This document shows positions 6,479 to 12,969 of a DNA stretch of 16,438 nt, one piece after another. The notes beneath the pieces were generated by a model. That model had not been told where the DNA came from. It did no database searches and saw only the letters and a list, made by a program, of their open reading frames with translations. The stretch comes from Deltaproteobacteria bacterium. GTDB lineage: Bacteria; Desulfobacterota; Desulfobacteria; Desulfobacterales; BuS5. A program made the position numbers and the translations under genes. Location of the stretch: contig JAGGWL010000202.1 in NCBI GenBank assembly GCA_021157555.1, forward strand, positions 1-16,438. Direction: 5' to 3'. The number at the start of each line of letters is the position of its first letter. Position 1 is the first letter of the stretch.

Positions 6479-7300
6479 ATGGAAAATAAAGATTATTATA
6501 AAATTCTCAACGTTACCAAAACTGCAAAGCCAAATGAAATAAAAGAGTCTTATCGCAAGCTGGCCTTACAATACCATCCGGATCGTAATCATGATGATCC
6601 TGAAGCAATCAACATGATGAAAATCATCAACGAAGCCTATGCAGTGCTTTCAGATTCCGATAAACGCCGTGAATACGACACTATGCAGCAACAGTTCGGA
6701 ACAAATGCCTATTCCCAGTTCCGGCAGTCATATTCTGATCAGGATATTTTTAACGGTTCTGATATAAATCAAATTTTTGAGGAAATGGCTAAATCCTTCG
6801 GTTTGAGGGGGTTTGAAGATATTTTTAGCAATCATTATGGAAATAAATTCCATCGCTTTGAATTCAAAAGACCTGGCTTTTCTGCCAGGGGTGCTTTTTT
6901 TTCCGGCTCTCCGGGTCGTGGAAAACGGTGCCGACGATCTATTCCAAACTGCCGCCAGGCATTTTTGGCAGACAATGTTGGCAAACTGTCACGCTATCTT
7001 TTTAATAAATTAAGCAATCAGGAATCAGTTGAAGATGGTTCCGATCTCCGGGATGTCATCCACATTTCAAAGCAGGCAGCGCGCCGAGGTGATAACTATG
7101 CTTACAATTTAAAACAAAAATCTAAAAAACTAATTGTCAAGATACCTCCCGGCATACATGATGGGCAACAGATTCGCCTGGCAGGAATGGGACTGAACGG
7201 TAAAGGCGGCGGGCAAAGCGGAGATTTATATTTAAAGGTAAAAATCAAAAAACCGATGCTCGAAAAAATTAATAATTTTATCGCACGTCTGAAAAATTAA
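6479..7300 (+). CDS. DnaJ-domain co-chaperone, short form without zinc finger
   Basis: The N-terminal 70 residues are a J-domain with the essential HPD tripeptide at residues 33-35, which stimulates Hsp70 ATPase. The middle (about 75-200) is Phe-, Gly- and Arg-rich low-complexity sequence. The C-terminus (about 215-265) has KLIVKIPPGIHDGQQIRLAG and GDLYLKVKI, one repeat of the DnaJ C-terminal substrate-binding fold. There is no CxxCxGxG zinc finger and only a partial C-terminal region, so at 273 residues it is neither classic DnaJ nor a full CbpA. It starts 18 bases after the end of the MITE-like element, with no clear ribosome-binding site. It converges on the nitrogenase-like operon and overlaps its end by four bases. 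A T8 run at about 6895 in the low-complexity part is a possible frameshift spot, but the frame resumes correctly after it. Confidence 0.87.
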   Translation: MENKDYYKILNVTKTAKPNEIKESYRKLALQYHPDRNHDDPEAINMMKIINEAYAVLSDSDKRREYDTMQQQFGTNAYSQFRQSYSDQDIFNGSDINQIFEEMAKSFGLRGFEDIFSNHYGNKFHRFEFKRPGFSARGAFFSGSPGRGKRCRRSIPNCRQAFLADNVGKLSRYLFNKLSNQESVEDGSDLRDVIHISKQAARRGDNYAYNLKQKSKKLIVKIPPGIHDGQQIRLAGMGLNGKGGGQSGDLYLKVKIKKPMLEKINNFIARLKN

Positions 7301-8580
7301 AGTCCGTTGATAATTTTTTCCAAAAGATAGAGCGCACCCCGGGCGCCCAGCAGACTTTTTTGAATTACATCCATATAACCATTCCCGGGGAGCGATATAT
7401 CAATTCCGATTACCGGCAACCCGCACAGCCGCAAACGGGAAATAAAAATTTCACTGCCAAAGGCCACATCCGGCCTTACATCGGCAGCATCCATATTCCA
7501 GGCATTTTTACAGCCTGTATCTGAGAGAAATTTTTTTAGTATGTCAGCGTAATCATTATTCGTATCTCCTGTGCATATAGATACAGGAACCATTCCCAGC
7601 CAGGAATAGAGCCATTTTGTAAGAGGAAGCGCCATTGAAGGATCTGCGCTAACAGCAAAAGTTGCGCCTTTTGGAAGTCCTGTCAAAGAATTAAAACGGC
7701 TTAAAACTTCACAGCTTTGTTTACGTGCAGCAGCAAGAACTTTCTGAGCCGGAGAAGGATCGGCATCCACTCTGTTACAAACTTTTTTGATCCATGCTTC
7801 AGTTGCATCAAAACCGACAGGCGCTCCTTTTTCAGAAACGATTGATTCCTGCCCGAAGCGCTCCTTTAAAAAGGGAGTAATATGATCTGCAAATTCATCG
7901 TGAACCACCAGATTATATTCTGCAGATCCAAGTTTTTTCAGTTCTTCAACTCCGCTTCCGGCGCATAGCACTGAAACAACCCTGATTCCACATATTTTCA
8001 AAAGATAGCAGAGTTCATCAAGGCTCCCCTGCCAGTGCCGGTGATAAATCGACATACCAACCAGATTGACACTTTTACCTTTGAATTCAAGAGGCTGGGG
8101 AGCAAGCAGTTTAAGCGCCCGGATAACCGCTATCTGAAAACCGGTTGCAAAACTATCTGAAAATCCCGTACTTTCGATTGCAAAGCAGGGGACAGGCAAA
8201 CCTGCCTGCTCAATAAAACGCTCAAGGTCATCTCCTATCAGCGCTGCTCCGGGAGAATTGACCACTGCAACCAGAGAATGACCTTTTTGAGCCACAACCG
8301 GCAAAATTTTTTCCAGTTTATTTGTTGCACCAAACACATAATCATGATCATCAAGATATGTCGCAGGCACCCTGGGTTGTCCAAAATAAAATTCTTCGGA
8401 ATAGTAAAGAGGATCTAAAGAATCGACTCTTGGAAACTGACCGTCTGCAACTGCTCCGTGATAAAACTTGCAGCCAGTTGGACCGTTAAGAAGAACTGCC
8501 GCATCTTTAATCCCCTCAATCGCCATAATTGCACCTGTAAAACCGTCAGGTGTAATTTCAGGCAATTTTTTCAAATTCAT
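7297..8580 (-). CDS. Nitrogenase-like component 1, beta-type subunit (NifK/NifN/BchB-like)
   Basis: A 427-residue member of the nitrogenase component 1 superfamily (NifD/K/E/N, BchN/B, CfbD, MarD/K). The fold signature starts with PDGFTGAIMAIEGIKDA, then LLNGPTGCKFYHGA, where Cys37 corresponds to the HGPxGC cluster ligand. The later NSPGAALIGDD matches the 'CPxxLIGDD' block, but its Cys is replaced by Pro. The first ligand position, Cys in the partner, is here Asp12 or Gly13. Only one of the three usual cysteines is thus kept. The stretch YYSEEFYFGQPRVPATYL is distinctive of a Nif-like subgroup I remember as uncharacterised. It begins inside the end of the fused NifHD-like gene (23-base overlap) and has GAAGG about nine bases upstream as a ribosome-binding site, so the two are co-translated. 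It should pair with the NifD-like half of that protein. The substrate is unknown. Confidence 0.85.
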   Translation of the reverse strand: MNLKKLPEITPDGFTGAIMAIEGIKDAAVLLNGPTGCKFYHGAVADGQFPRVDSLDPLYYSEEFYFGQPRVPATYLDDHDYVFGATNKLEKILPVVAQKGHSLVAVVNSPGAALIGDDLERFIEQAGLPVPCFAIESTGFSDSFATGFQIAVIRALKLLAPQPLEFKGKSVNLVGMSIYHRHWQGSLDELCYLLKICGIRVVSVLCAGSGVEELKKLGSAEYNLVVHDEFADHITPFLKERFGQESIVSEKGAPVGFDATEAWIKKVCNRVDADPSPAQKVLAAARKQSCEVLSRFNSLTGLPKGATFAVSADPSMALPLTKWLYSWLGMVPVSICTGDTNNDYADILKKFLSDTGCKNAWNMDAADVRPDVAFGSEIFISRLRLCGLPVIGIDISLPGNGYMDVIQKSLLGARGALYLLEKIINGL

Positions 8581-10786
8581 ATTTCCAACCTTCTTTAACT
8601 GGTGATTTCAGCAATGTAGCCCATCGTCTGGCAAAGACCAGACCTCCATAAAAACCAACATCAGGGCATAATGGTATTATGTCGGCGTGCAGATCCAGCG
8701 GAAGATTCTGAGGAGTATAATTATAGAGCAACAGATCCGGCTTTAACCGACGCAGATCATCATCCCTTTTTTGGGGAAGATAATTTGTCTCAACCTCAAA
8801 CTTGTCAGAGTAACGCGTAAAAAAAAGGTTATCCTGAGAATAATTAAGTATACAAACTTTTGCAACCTCCATTCCCATATCAAAAGCAGTTTCCAATATC
8901 CAGTCAGTATCATGGATATAGGTAATTATCATAATACGCTTTCCCTCTAGAGCATTTCTGAAAGGCTTGATCATTGCCCTGTACTCTTCCCTAAAAAAAT
9001 CAATAATCCTTTCGGCTTCAGCCTCTTTTCCAAAAAAAGCTGCTATCTCTTTTAGCCAGCGTTCACTCTCGTAAAAACCTATCGGAAAAGAATTTTGCGC
9101 AAAAGAAACCTGAAAGCGCTCTTTTAGAAAATCAATCATGACCCGGCCAAAATAATCATTAAAGGCAGGGAGATTCAAGCGGCCTTTTAAAAAACCCCGT
9201 AATGCTTTAATTGATGTCCGGCGCACAAACCTGCAGTTTACAGTTATCCCAAGCTTATTTAGCAGTTTTGAAATTACGGCAAAATTTATTTCCGTATTGT
9301 TGGCAATATTTTTTTCCGCAATAACATTAACAAGATTATCTTCCTGGCAAGCGCAAGGATCAATCAACGCTCCGGCTCCTTCCATGCAGGCATTAAGCAC
9401 TCCCTGCATATAATCCCCCCGCAGATTCCCGTCCGTAGTAACAGGAATTATCGGTATCCCGAGATTTTCGGACGACACAATCCGGATGGCTGATTCAGGA
9501 TCTTCGCCGATAAGACCGGAAGGACAGGTCGTCAATAAAAATACGGCCTGGGGTTTTTTTGCAATGGCCTGCCGTAATTTTTTAATCAGATCGTCTTTCC
9601 CCCCATAGATTACTACCCTTTCATCCATATCGGAACTTAGCATGGAGGGAAATAATTGTTCAGGGATAATAACATTTTTTTGATATAATGCTCTCAATCC
9701 GCCTGCCAGAATAGTCTGACAGGCTATATGCGAACAACTACGGGGGCCATGGACTACCGTAATGCTGTCATTGATCTGTGTGGTTGTACAGATAGCGCCC
9801 GTAAATGCGCATCCGTGCAGAGGTTCACGACAGAGCATGCTTTTAGAAAGAAAAACAGAACCGGCCAATCCGTTTTCCTGGTCCGAAACAGATAAAATAC
9901 CCGGCTCCTCTTTTCCTGAATTCTCTTTTTCAGCACTATTGCTTTCAAGGATATCATGATCAATTTTTTTGTTCGTATCAATCCCGCCTTTCAAAACAAT
10001 AGCTTCCAGAGCCTCATCTTCAAGCGGAGCTGCAGCAAACAGGTTGTTGTTATCCAAAAATCCCCTGGCCATTGTTTGAAATAATTCAGTTTCCGAAGAT
10101 TCAGAAAAAGCTTCAACAATTGTTTTGTTCAGTTCTTCCGCTTTACGAAAAAGGTTGCTGCGTTGAATGGTATGCTTAACAGGAAGCCGAACAGCCTCGG
10201 AAAATCTGTATACTTTTTCTCTATCCTCTGTTTCACCCCTGCTGTTTAAAATAAGCCCCGCAGTTCTGTACGGAGATTCATCAAAATTTTTAACACCTCG
10301 TAAAATATTATTGGCAGCATAAATAGACATAAATTCTTCTGAAGTAACAATATAGACTATGTCTGCAAATCCTTTCCGCAGCGGAATGGCAAAACCTCCG
10401 CAAACTACATCTCCAAGAACATCGTACAGAATTACGTCAAACTCTTCGGTTTTAAGCCCAAGTCTGTCAAAAAGAGCAAAGGTGCTTAGAATTCCCCTGC
10501 CCGCACAACCGACTCCGGGTTCGGGACCGCCGGCCTCAGCGCATACAACACCTTTATATCCAGTGTGAAAAACTTCGGAAAGGCGCTGCCTTGAAGGTGG
10601 TACATCCCGAAGATAATCAAGAGCTGTCATAACCCTCTTGCCGTTCAGCAGCAACCTTGTCGAATCATGTTTGGGATCACAGCCTATTTGCAGCACATGT
10701 TTTCCCTGATCAGCAAGCGCCGCCGCAAGATTGGCTGTTATCGTCGATTTCCCGATACCGCCTTTACCGTAAATTGCAATTCGCAT
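8558..10786 (-). CDS. Fused nitrogenase-like reductase: NifH/BchL-like Fe protein + NifD-like component 1
   Basis: One 742-codon frame joins two proteins that are normally separate. Residues 1-about 250 are a NifH/BchL/CfbC-type Fe protein, with P-loop GKGGIGKST at 7-15 and CDPKHDSTR at 36-44. The [4Fe-4S] ligands are Cys94 in GVGCAGRG and Cys129 in VLGDVVCGG. Residues about 255-310 are an acidic, Lys/Glu/Ser-rich linker. Residues about 315-742 are a NifD/BchN-like component 1 domain with likely cluster ligands Cys326 (GCAFTGA), Cys351 (HGPRSCS) and Cys421 (TTCPSGLIGED), plus extra Cys319, Cys333 and Cys356. The Fe protein would pass electrons, with ATP hydrolysis, to the catalytic half paired with the next gene product. 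AAGG lies 11 bases before the ATG. The frame is unbroken across the linker, so the fusion looks genuine. No nif, bch or methanogen F430 genes are nearby; the substrate is not known. Confidence 0.87.
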   Translation of the reverse strand: MRIAIYGKGGIGKSTITANLAAALADQGKHVLQIGCDPKHDSTRLLLNGKRVMTALDYLRDVPPSRQRLSEVFHTGYKGVVCAEAGGPEPGVGCAGRGILSTFALFDRLGLKTEEFDVILYDVLGDVVCGGFAIPLRKGFADIVYIVTSEEFMSIYAANNILRGVKNFDESPYRTAGLILNSRGETEDREKVYRFSEAVRLPVKHTIQRSNLFRKAEELNKTIVEAFSESSETELFQTMARGFLDNNNLFAAAPLEDEALEAIVLKGGIDTNKKIDHDILESNSAEKENSGKEEPGILSVSDQENGLAGSVFLSKSMLCREPLHGCAFTGAICTTTQINDSITVVHGPRSCSHIACQTILAGGLRALYQKNVIIPEQLFPSMLSSDMDERVVIYGGKDDLIKKLRQAIAKKPQAVFLLTTCPSGLIGEDPESAIRIVSSENLGIPIIPVTTDGNLRGDYMQGVLNACMEGAGALIDPCACQEDNLVNVIAEKNIANNTEINFAVISKLLNKLGITVNCRFVRRTSIKALRGFLKGRLNLPAFNDYFGRVMIDFLKERFQVSFAQNSFPIGFYESERWLKEIAAFFGKEAEAERIIDFFREEYRAMIKPFRNALEGKRIMIITYIHDTDWILETAFDMGMEVAKVCILNYSQDNLFFTRYSDKFEVETNYLPQKRDDDLRRLKPDLLLYNYTPQNLPLDLHADIIPLCPDVGFYGGLVFARRWATLLKSPVKEGWKYEFEKIA

Positions 10787-10808
10787 AATATTTAGTACCT
10801 TAATGCGG

Positions 10809-10836
10809 TTTTGAGTTTTGGGTTTTAGGTTTTAGG
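10809..10836 (-). repeat. Four tandem TTTTRGG-type heptamers
   Basis: On the plus strand the units are TTTTGAG, TTTTGGG, TTTTAGG and TTTTAGG, placed in the leader of the nitrogenase-like operon. The array is telomere-like in look, but is most simply a short slippage repeat. It lies between the operon start codon and any promoter for it, so it could alter the leader RNA (read as CCTAAAA units). Confidence 0.7.
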
Positions 10837-10917
10837 TTAAAAAAATGTAAGCGGTCAGCAGTGCTTCAAGTCTCTGCTTTATTTTTACATCAAATATCCA
10901 GTTTTTAAAAGAGATTG

Positions 10918-10948
10918 TTGACAAAATTATTTATTGACATGATATTAT
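10918..10948 (+). promoter_or_regulatory. Possible promoter of the cobalamin adenosyltransferase gene
   Basis: A perfect TTGACA is at 10918-10923, with TATTAT at 10943-10948. The 19-base spacing is longer than ideal. A second TTGACA at 10934-10939 has no good -10 at the usual distance. The AT-rich context and position 70-100 bases before the gene support a promoter here. Confidence 0.4.
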
Positions 10949-10960
10949 AAATTTTTAGGT

Positions 10961-10971
10961 GTGGGTCCCAC
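10961..10971. promoter_or_regulatory. Candidate operator palindrome GTGGG-T-CCCAC
   Basis: An exact inverted repeat of five bases around a central T, located about 12 bases downstream of the putative -10 of the adenosyltransferase gene and inside the divergent intergenic region shared with the nitrogenase-like operon. The placement suits a repressor site. The binding protein is unknown, and the palindrome is short enough to be chance. Confidence 0.35.
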
Positions 10972-11016
10972 GCTATATAACGGGAATGATAAACGATAAG
11001 GAACGGGGAAAAAATT

Positions 11017-11601
11017 ATGAAAATATATACAGGCGGAGGGGATAAAGGAAAAACAAGTCTTTTTAGTGGTGAACGTGTGCCAAAAAACCATGAACGAGTA
11101 GATGCTTATGGTGATATTGACGAACTTAGCTCACTTTTGGGAGCATTAGCTGCGTTAATACCTGAGCAGGGACAGGGAATTGTTGAAGAAATTCATCAGA
11201 TCCAGTCGGATCTGCTTAGTGCGGGAGCTATACTTGCAACTACTCCTGATTCATCTTCCTTTGACTCTCTGACAAAAATCGGTCTAGATAAAAGTAAAAT
11301 TCTTGAGAAATCAATGGATCGGATGGATGCTGAACTGCCGCGGCTCAAAACTTTTATTCTTCCCGGAGGGCATATATCATCCGCATGGGCGCATATAGCC
11401 AGAACCGTATGCAGAAGAGCAGAAAGGCGGATGATAGGACTTTTTCAGCAATCTGATGCTGATAACGACAGCAGCGTCTCAATTCCGGAACATGTTCAGG
11501 AGCTGCTTGTTTACATTAACAGGCTGTCTGATTATTTATTTGTGACTGCACGATACTGCAACCATATACTCGGCACTGAGGATGTTCCCTGGAAACAATA
11601 A
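11017..11601 (+). CDS. pduO: ATP:cob(I)alamin adenosyltransferase, PduO type
   Basis: A 194-residue corrinoid adenosyltransferase that makes adenosylcobalamin from cob(I)alamin and ATP, the cofactor for mutases such as methylmalonyl-CoA mutase. The N-terminal ATP-binding motif reads TGGGDKGKTSLFSGERVPK, followed by RVDAYGDIDELSSLLG. The C-terminal CRRAERRMIG is the conserved Arg/Glu helix of the PduO trimer. The length is typical of the single-domain form. GGGGAA lies six bases before the ATG. It is transcribed away from the nitrogenase-like operon across a 230-base region, and a long hairpin follows directly after its stop. Adjacency to a putative tetrapyrrole-type reductase is suggestive but not proof of a shared pathway. 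Confidence 0.93.
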   Translation: MKIYTGGGDKGKTSLFSGERVPKNHERVDAYGDIDELSSLLGALAALIPEQGQGIVEEIHQIQSDLLSAGAILATTPDSSSFDSLTKIGLDKSKILEKSMDRMDAELPRLKTFILPGGHISSAWAHIARTVCRRAERRMIGLFQQSDADNDSSVSIPEHVQELLVYINRLSDYLFVTARYCNHILGTEDVPWKQ

Positions 11602-11604
11602 ACG

Positions 11605-11711
11605 TAAGCGTTCACCAGTATCCCATCTGCACACGTTCAGGGCAAGCGACATAGGTTTAACTATAGTCACTCGCCCTGAGCGTGCACACCTGAGACACTG
11701 GTAAACGCTTA
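11605..11711. repeat. Long imperfect hairpin between pduO and the hydrolase gene
   Basis: The outer arms TAAGCGTT-C-ACCAGT (11605-11619) and ACTGGT-A-AACGCTTA (11697-11711) pair with one mismatch. The inner arms TGCAC..TCAGGGC (11628-11643) and GCCCTGA..GTGCA (11673-11686) also pair. It begins three bases after the pduO stop codon and may end transcription from pduO. Its right end merges into a MITE-family terminal repeat, so it may be part of another mobile palindrome. Confidence 0.75.
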
Positions 11712-11732
11712 AGAACGGACACGAAATAACTT
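11709..11732 (-). repeat. Solo terminal-repeat end abutting the hydrolase start codon
   Basis: TTAAGAACGGACACGAAATA followed by ACTT matches the left terminal repeat at 6273-6296 with a few changes. It ends exactly one base before the ATG at 11733, so it forms the entire immediate upstream region of the hydrolase gene. Confidence 0.78.
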
Positions 11733-12548
11733 ATGAAAACATATAAGGTCACAGGAGGAAAAGGAATCCAGCTTCATGTTGAAGAGACGGGAAATCCGAA
11801 AGGAAAGCCCGTTCTCTTTATTCATGGTTATGCACAATCCAGGCTATGCTGGAAAAAACAAATGAACTCGAAGCTGGGAGAAGATTTCAGGCTTGTTGCT
11901 CTGGATATAAGGGGGCATGGTCTTTCTGAAAAGCCAAAAGCGGCATATACAGATTCAAAATTATGGGCTGATGATATCAATGCCGTAATTAATACTCTTG
12001 AGCTTGAGCAGCCTGTCCTTGCAGGATGGTCTTACGGAGGCGCTATTATCTGCGATTATCTTCGCTTTTATGGAGAAAATAAAATCAGCGGGATTAACTT
12101 TGTGGGGGCAGTTTCAAAATTAGGGAAACCTGTAATGGAGTTTATGGGTGAAAGCTTTCTTGCTCTCATCCCAGGATTTTGCTCAAACGATGTAGAAAAG
12201 TCTTCCCTTGCGCTTCAAAAATTGATGGAACTAGTTGTATTTAAAGAACTTCCTTTTGATGAAATGTTCTTCATGTTAGGCTATAACCTGCTTGTTCCAC
12301 CTTATGTGCGGCAAGGTTTATTTTCACGTAATCTGGATAATGACGATATCCTGTCCAGGCTACGGAAACCTGTGTTGCTGACCCACGGCAAAGAAGATTT
12401 GATTGTTCTCCCAGAGATGAGCAAACATCATGCAGAAATCATCAGCAATACCCAATTATCCATATATCCAAACACAGGCCATGCAACATTCTGGGAAAAT
12501 CCGGAACGTTATAACAGCGAGCTCCATGCTTTTGTTTCATCTATTTGA
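11733..12548 (+). CDS. Alpha/beta hydrolase (esterase/haloperoxidase-like)
   Basis: A 271-residue alpha/beta-hydrolase fold enzyme. The oxyanion-hole motif FIHGYAQS is at residues 29-36 and DIRGHGLSEKP at 58-68. The nucleophile elbow GWSYGG places Ser100. The acid is Asp222 in THGKEDLIV, and the base is His250 in NTGHATFWENPERY. The full triad is thus present. No signal peptide is seen, so a cytosolic enzyme is expected. The opening residues KTYKVTGGKGIQLHVEETG suit the single-domain carboxylesterase, haloperoxidase or epoxide-hydrolase-like group, but the substrate cannot be read from sequence. The ATG follows directly on a mobile repeat end, and no Shine-Dalgarno sequence is visible. It stands alone, with a transposase remnant behind it. 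Confidence 0.9.
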   Translation: MKTYKVTGGKGIQLHVEETGNPKGKPVLFIHGYAQSRLCWKKQMNSKLGEDFRLVALDIRGHGLSEKPKAAYTDSKLWADDINAVINTLELEQPVLAGWSYGGAIICDYLRFYGENKISGINFVGAVSKLGKPVMEFMGESFLALIPGFCSNDVEKSSLALQKLMELVVFKELPFDEMFFMLGYNLLVPPYVRQGLFSRNLDNDDILSRLRKPVLLTHGKEDLIVLPEMSKHHAEIISNTQLSIYPNTGHATFWENPERYNSELHAFVSSI

Positions 12549-12562
12549 AAAGCGACTCTCTA

Positions 12563-12725
12563 TTAAATTTTTATAGGAATCTTGCGATTGACATCAAAGC
12601 TGAAATGCCCTTTTGCCTTTTTAGTACCTTTTCTGTAATCTGCCCAGTACATGGACAGAACAGCATCAATCAAAGATCCATCCGGATGGACACATTTTTT
12701 GACGGTAAGGATTTTTTGCAGACTT
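12563..12725 (-). pseudogene. IS4-type DDE transposase fragment
   Basis: Read on the minus strand, the frame gives LTVKKCVHPDGSLIDAVLSM then YWADYRKGTKKAKGHF and SFDVNRKIPIKI before a stop at 12563. This resembles the region around the first catalytic Asp (in DGSLI) and the 'YRKGTKKAKxHxxFDxNxxIP' block of IS4-family transposases. Upstream an in-frame TGA interrupts the frame, and the rest of the protein, with the second Asp and the Glu, is absent. Only about 54 codons of some 350-400 remain. No terminal inverted repeats for this IS were recognised. Confidence 0.72.
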
Positions 12726-12870
12726 CAGTCTTTCCACATCTACGCTTTGAGCGATGAACATACTCCCCTTTTACATGGGACTGACTTTGCCATTGGCGCA
12801 TAACTTTTTTCCTTTAACCTTTTAACTTTTCCTCTGAAAAAAATTATTAATAATGCACGCCGGAACGGTC

Positions 12871-12906
12871 AAACCTGTTTTGGGCCTCTGCCAGAGGCAA
12901 AGGTTT
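12871..12906. repeat. Inverted repeat upstream of the binding-protein gene
   Basis: GCCTCTG at 12884-12890 and CAGAGGC at 12892-12898 form a perfect stem with a one-base centre. An outer AAACCT/AGGTTT pair lies at 12871-12876 and 12901-12906. It could be a terminator for leftward or rightward readthrough (weak T-run after the right arm) or an operator. It sits 64 bases before the modA-like gene. Confidence 0.5.
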
Positions 12907-12969
12907 TATGATTTAATAATTTGAAACAGCTTTTGCTCTGACTGCGTAAAAAACGAAAAAAAGGTAAAA

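Larger units (their letters stand above)
12549..12969. other. Intergenic stretch with decayed mobile DNA
   Basis: Apart from the IS4-type remnant on the minus strand and the inverted repeat at 12871-12906, I find no gene here. A plus-strand frame at 12545-12757 runs opposite the transposase remnant and has no protein-like features, so it is not annotated. The segment at 12800-12840 is pyrimidine-rich (repeated CCTTTTAAC-like words). ATTATTAATAAT at 12843-12854 is a small AT palindrome. Confidence 0.5.

Noticed and set aside
6813..7013. 66-codon frame within the dnaJ-like gene, considered as evidence of a double frameshift
   Set aside because: The main frame continues to GKLSRYLFNKL and a correct DnaJ C-terminal repeat without a break, so no frameshift is needed.
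9762..9981. Short frames on both strands within the fused reductase gene
   Set aside because: They lie wholly inside a well-supported coding frame with conserved motifs, so they are shadows.
10787..11016. Possible cobalamin riboswitch before the adenosyltransferase gene
   Set aside because: No B12-box-like GCCACTG or multi-helix core was found; only a short palindrome and promoter-like words are present.
12545..12757. 70-codon plus-strand frame after the hydrolase
   Set aside because: It lies opposite the transposase remnant, has no ribosome-binding site and no recognisable composition or motif.
12842..12969. Possible molybdenum-cofactor riboswitch or ModE site before the modA-like gene
   Set aside because: The single GCCTCTG/CAGAGGC stem lacks the several helices of a riboswitch, and I could not match it to a ModE operator.
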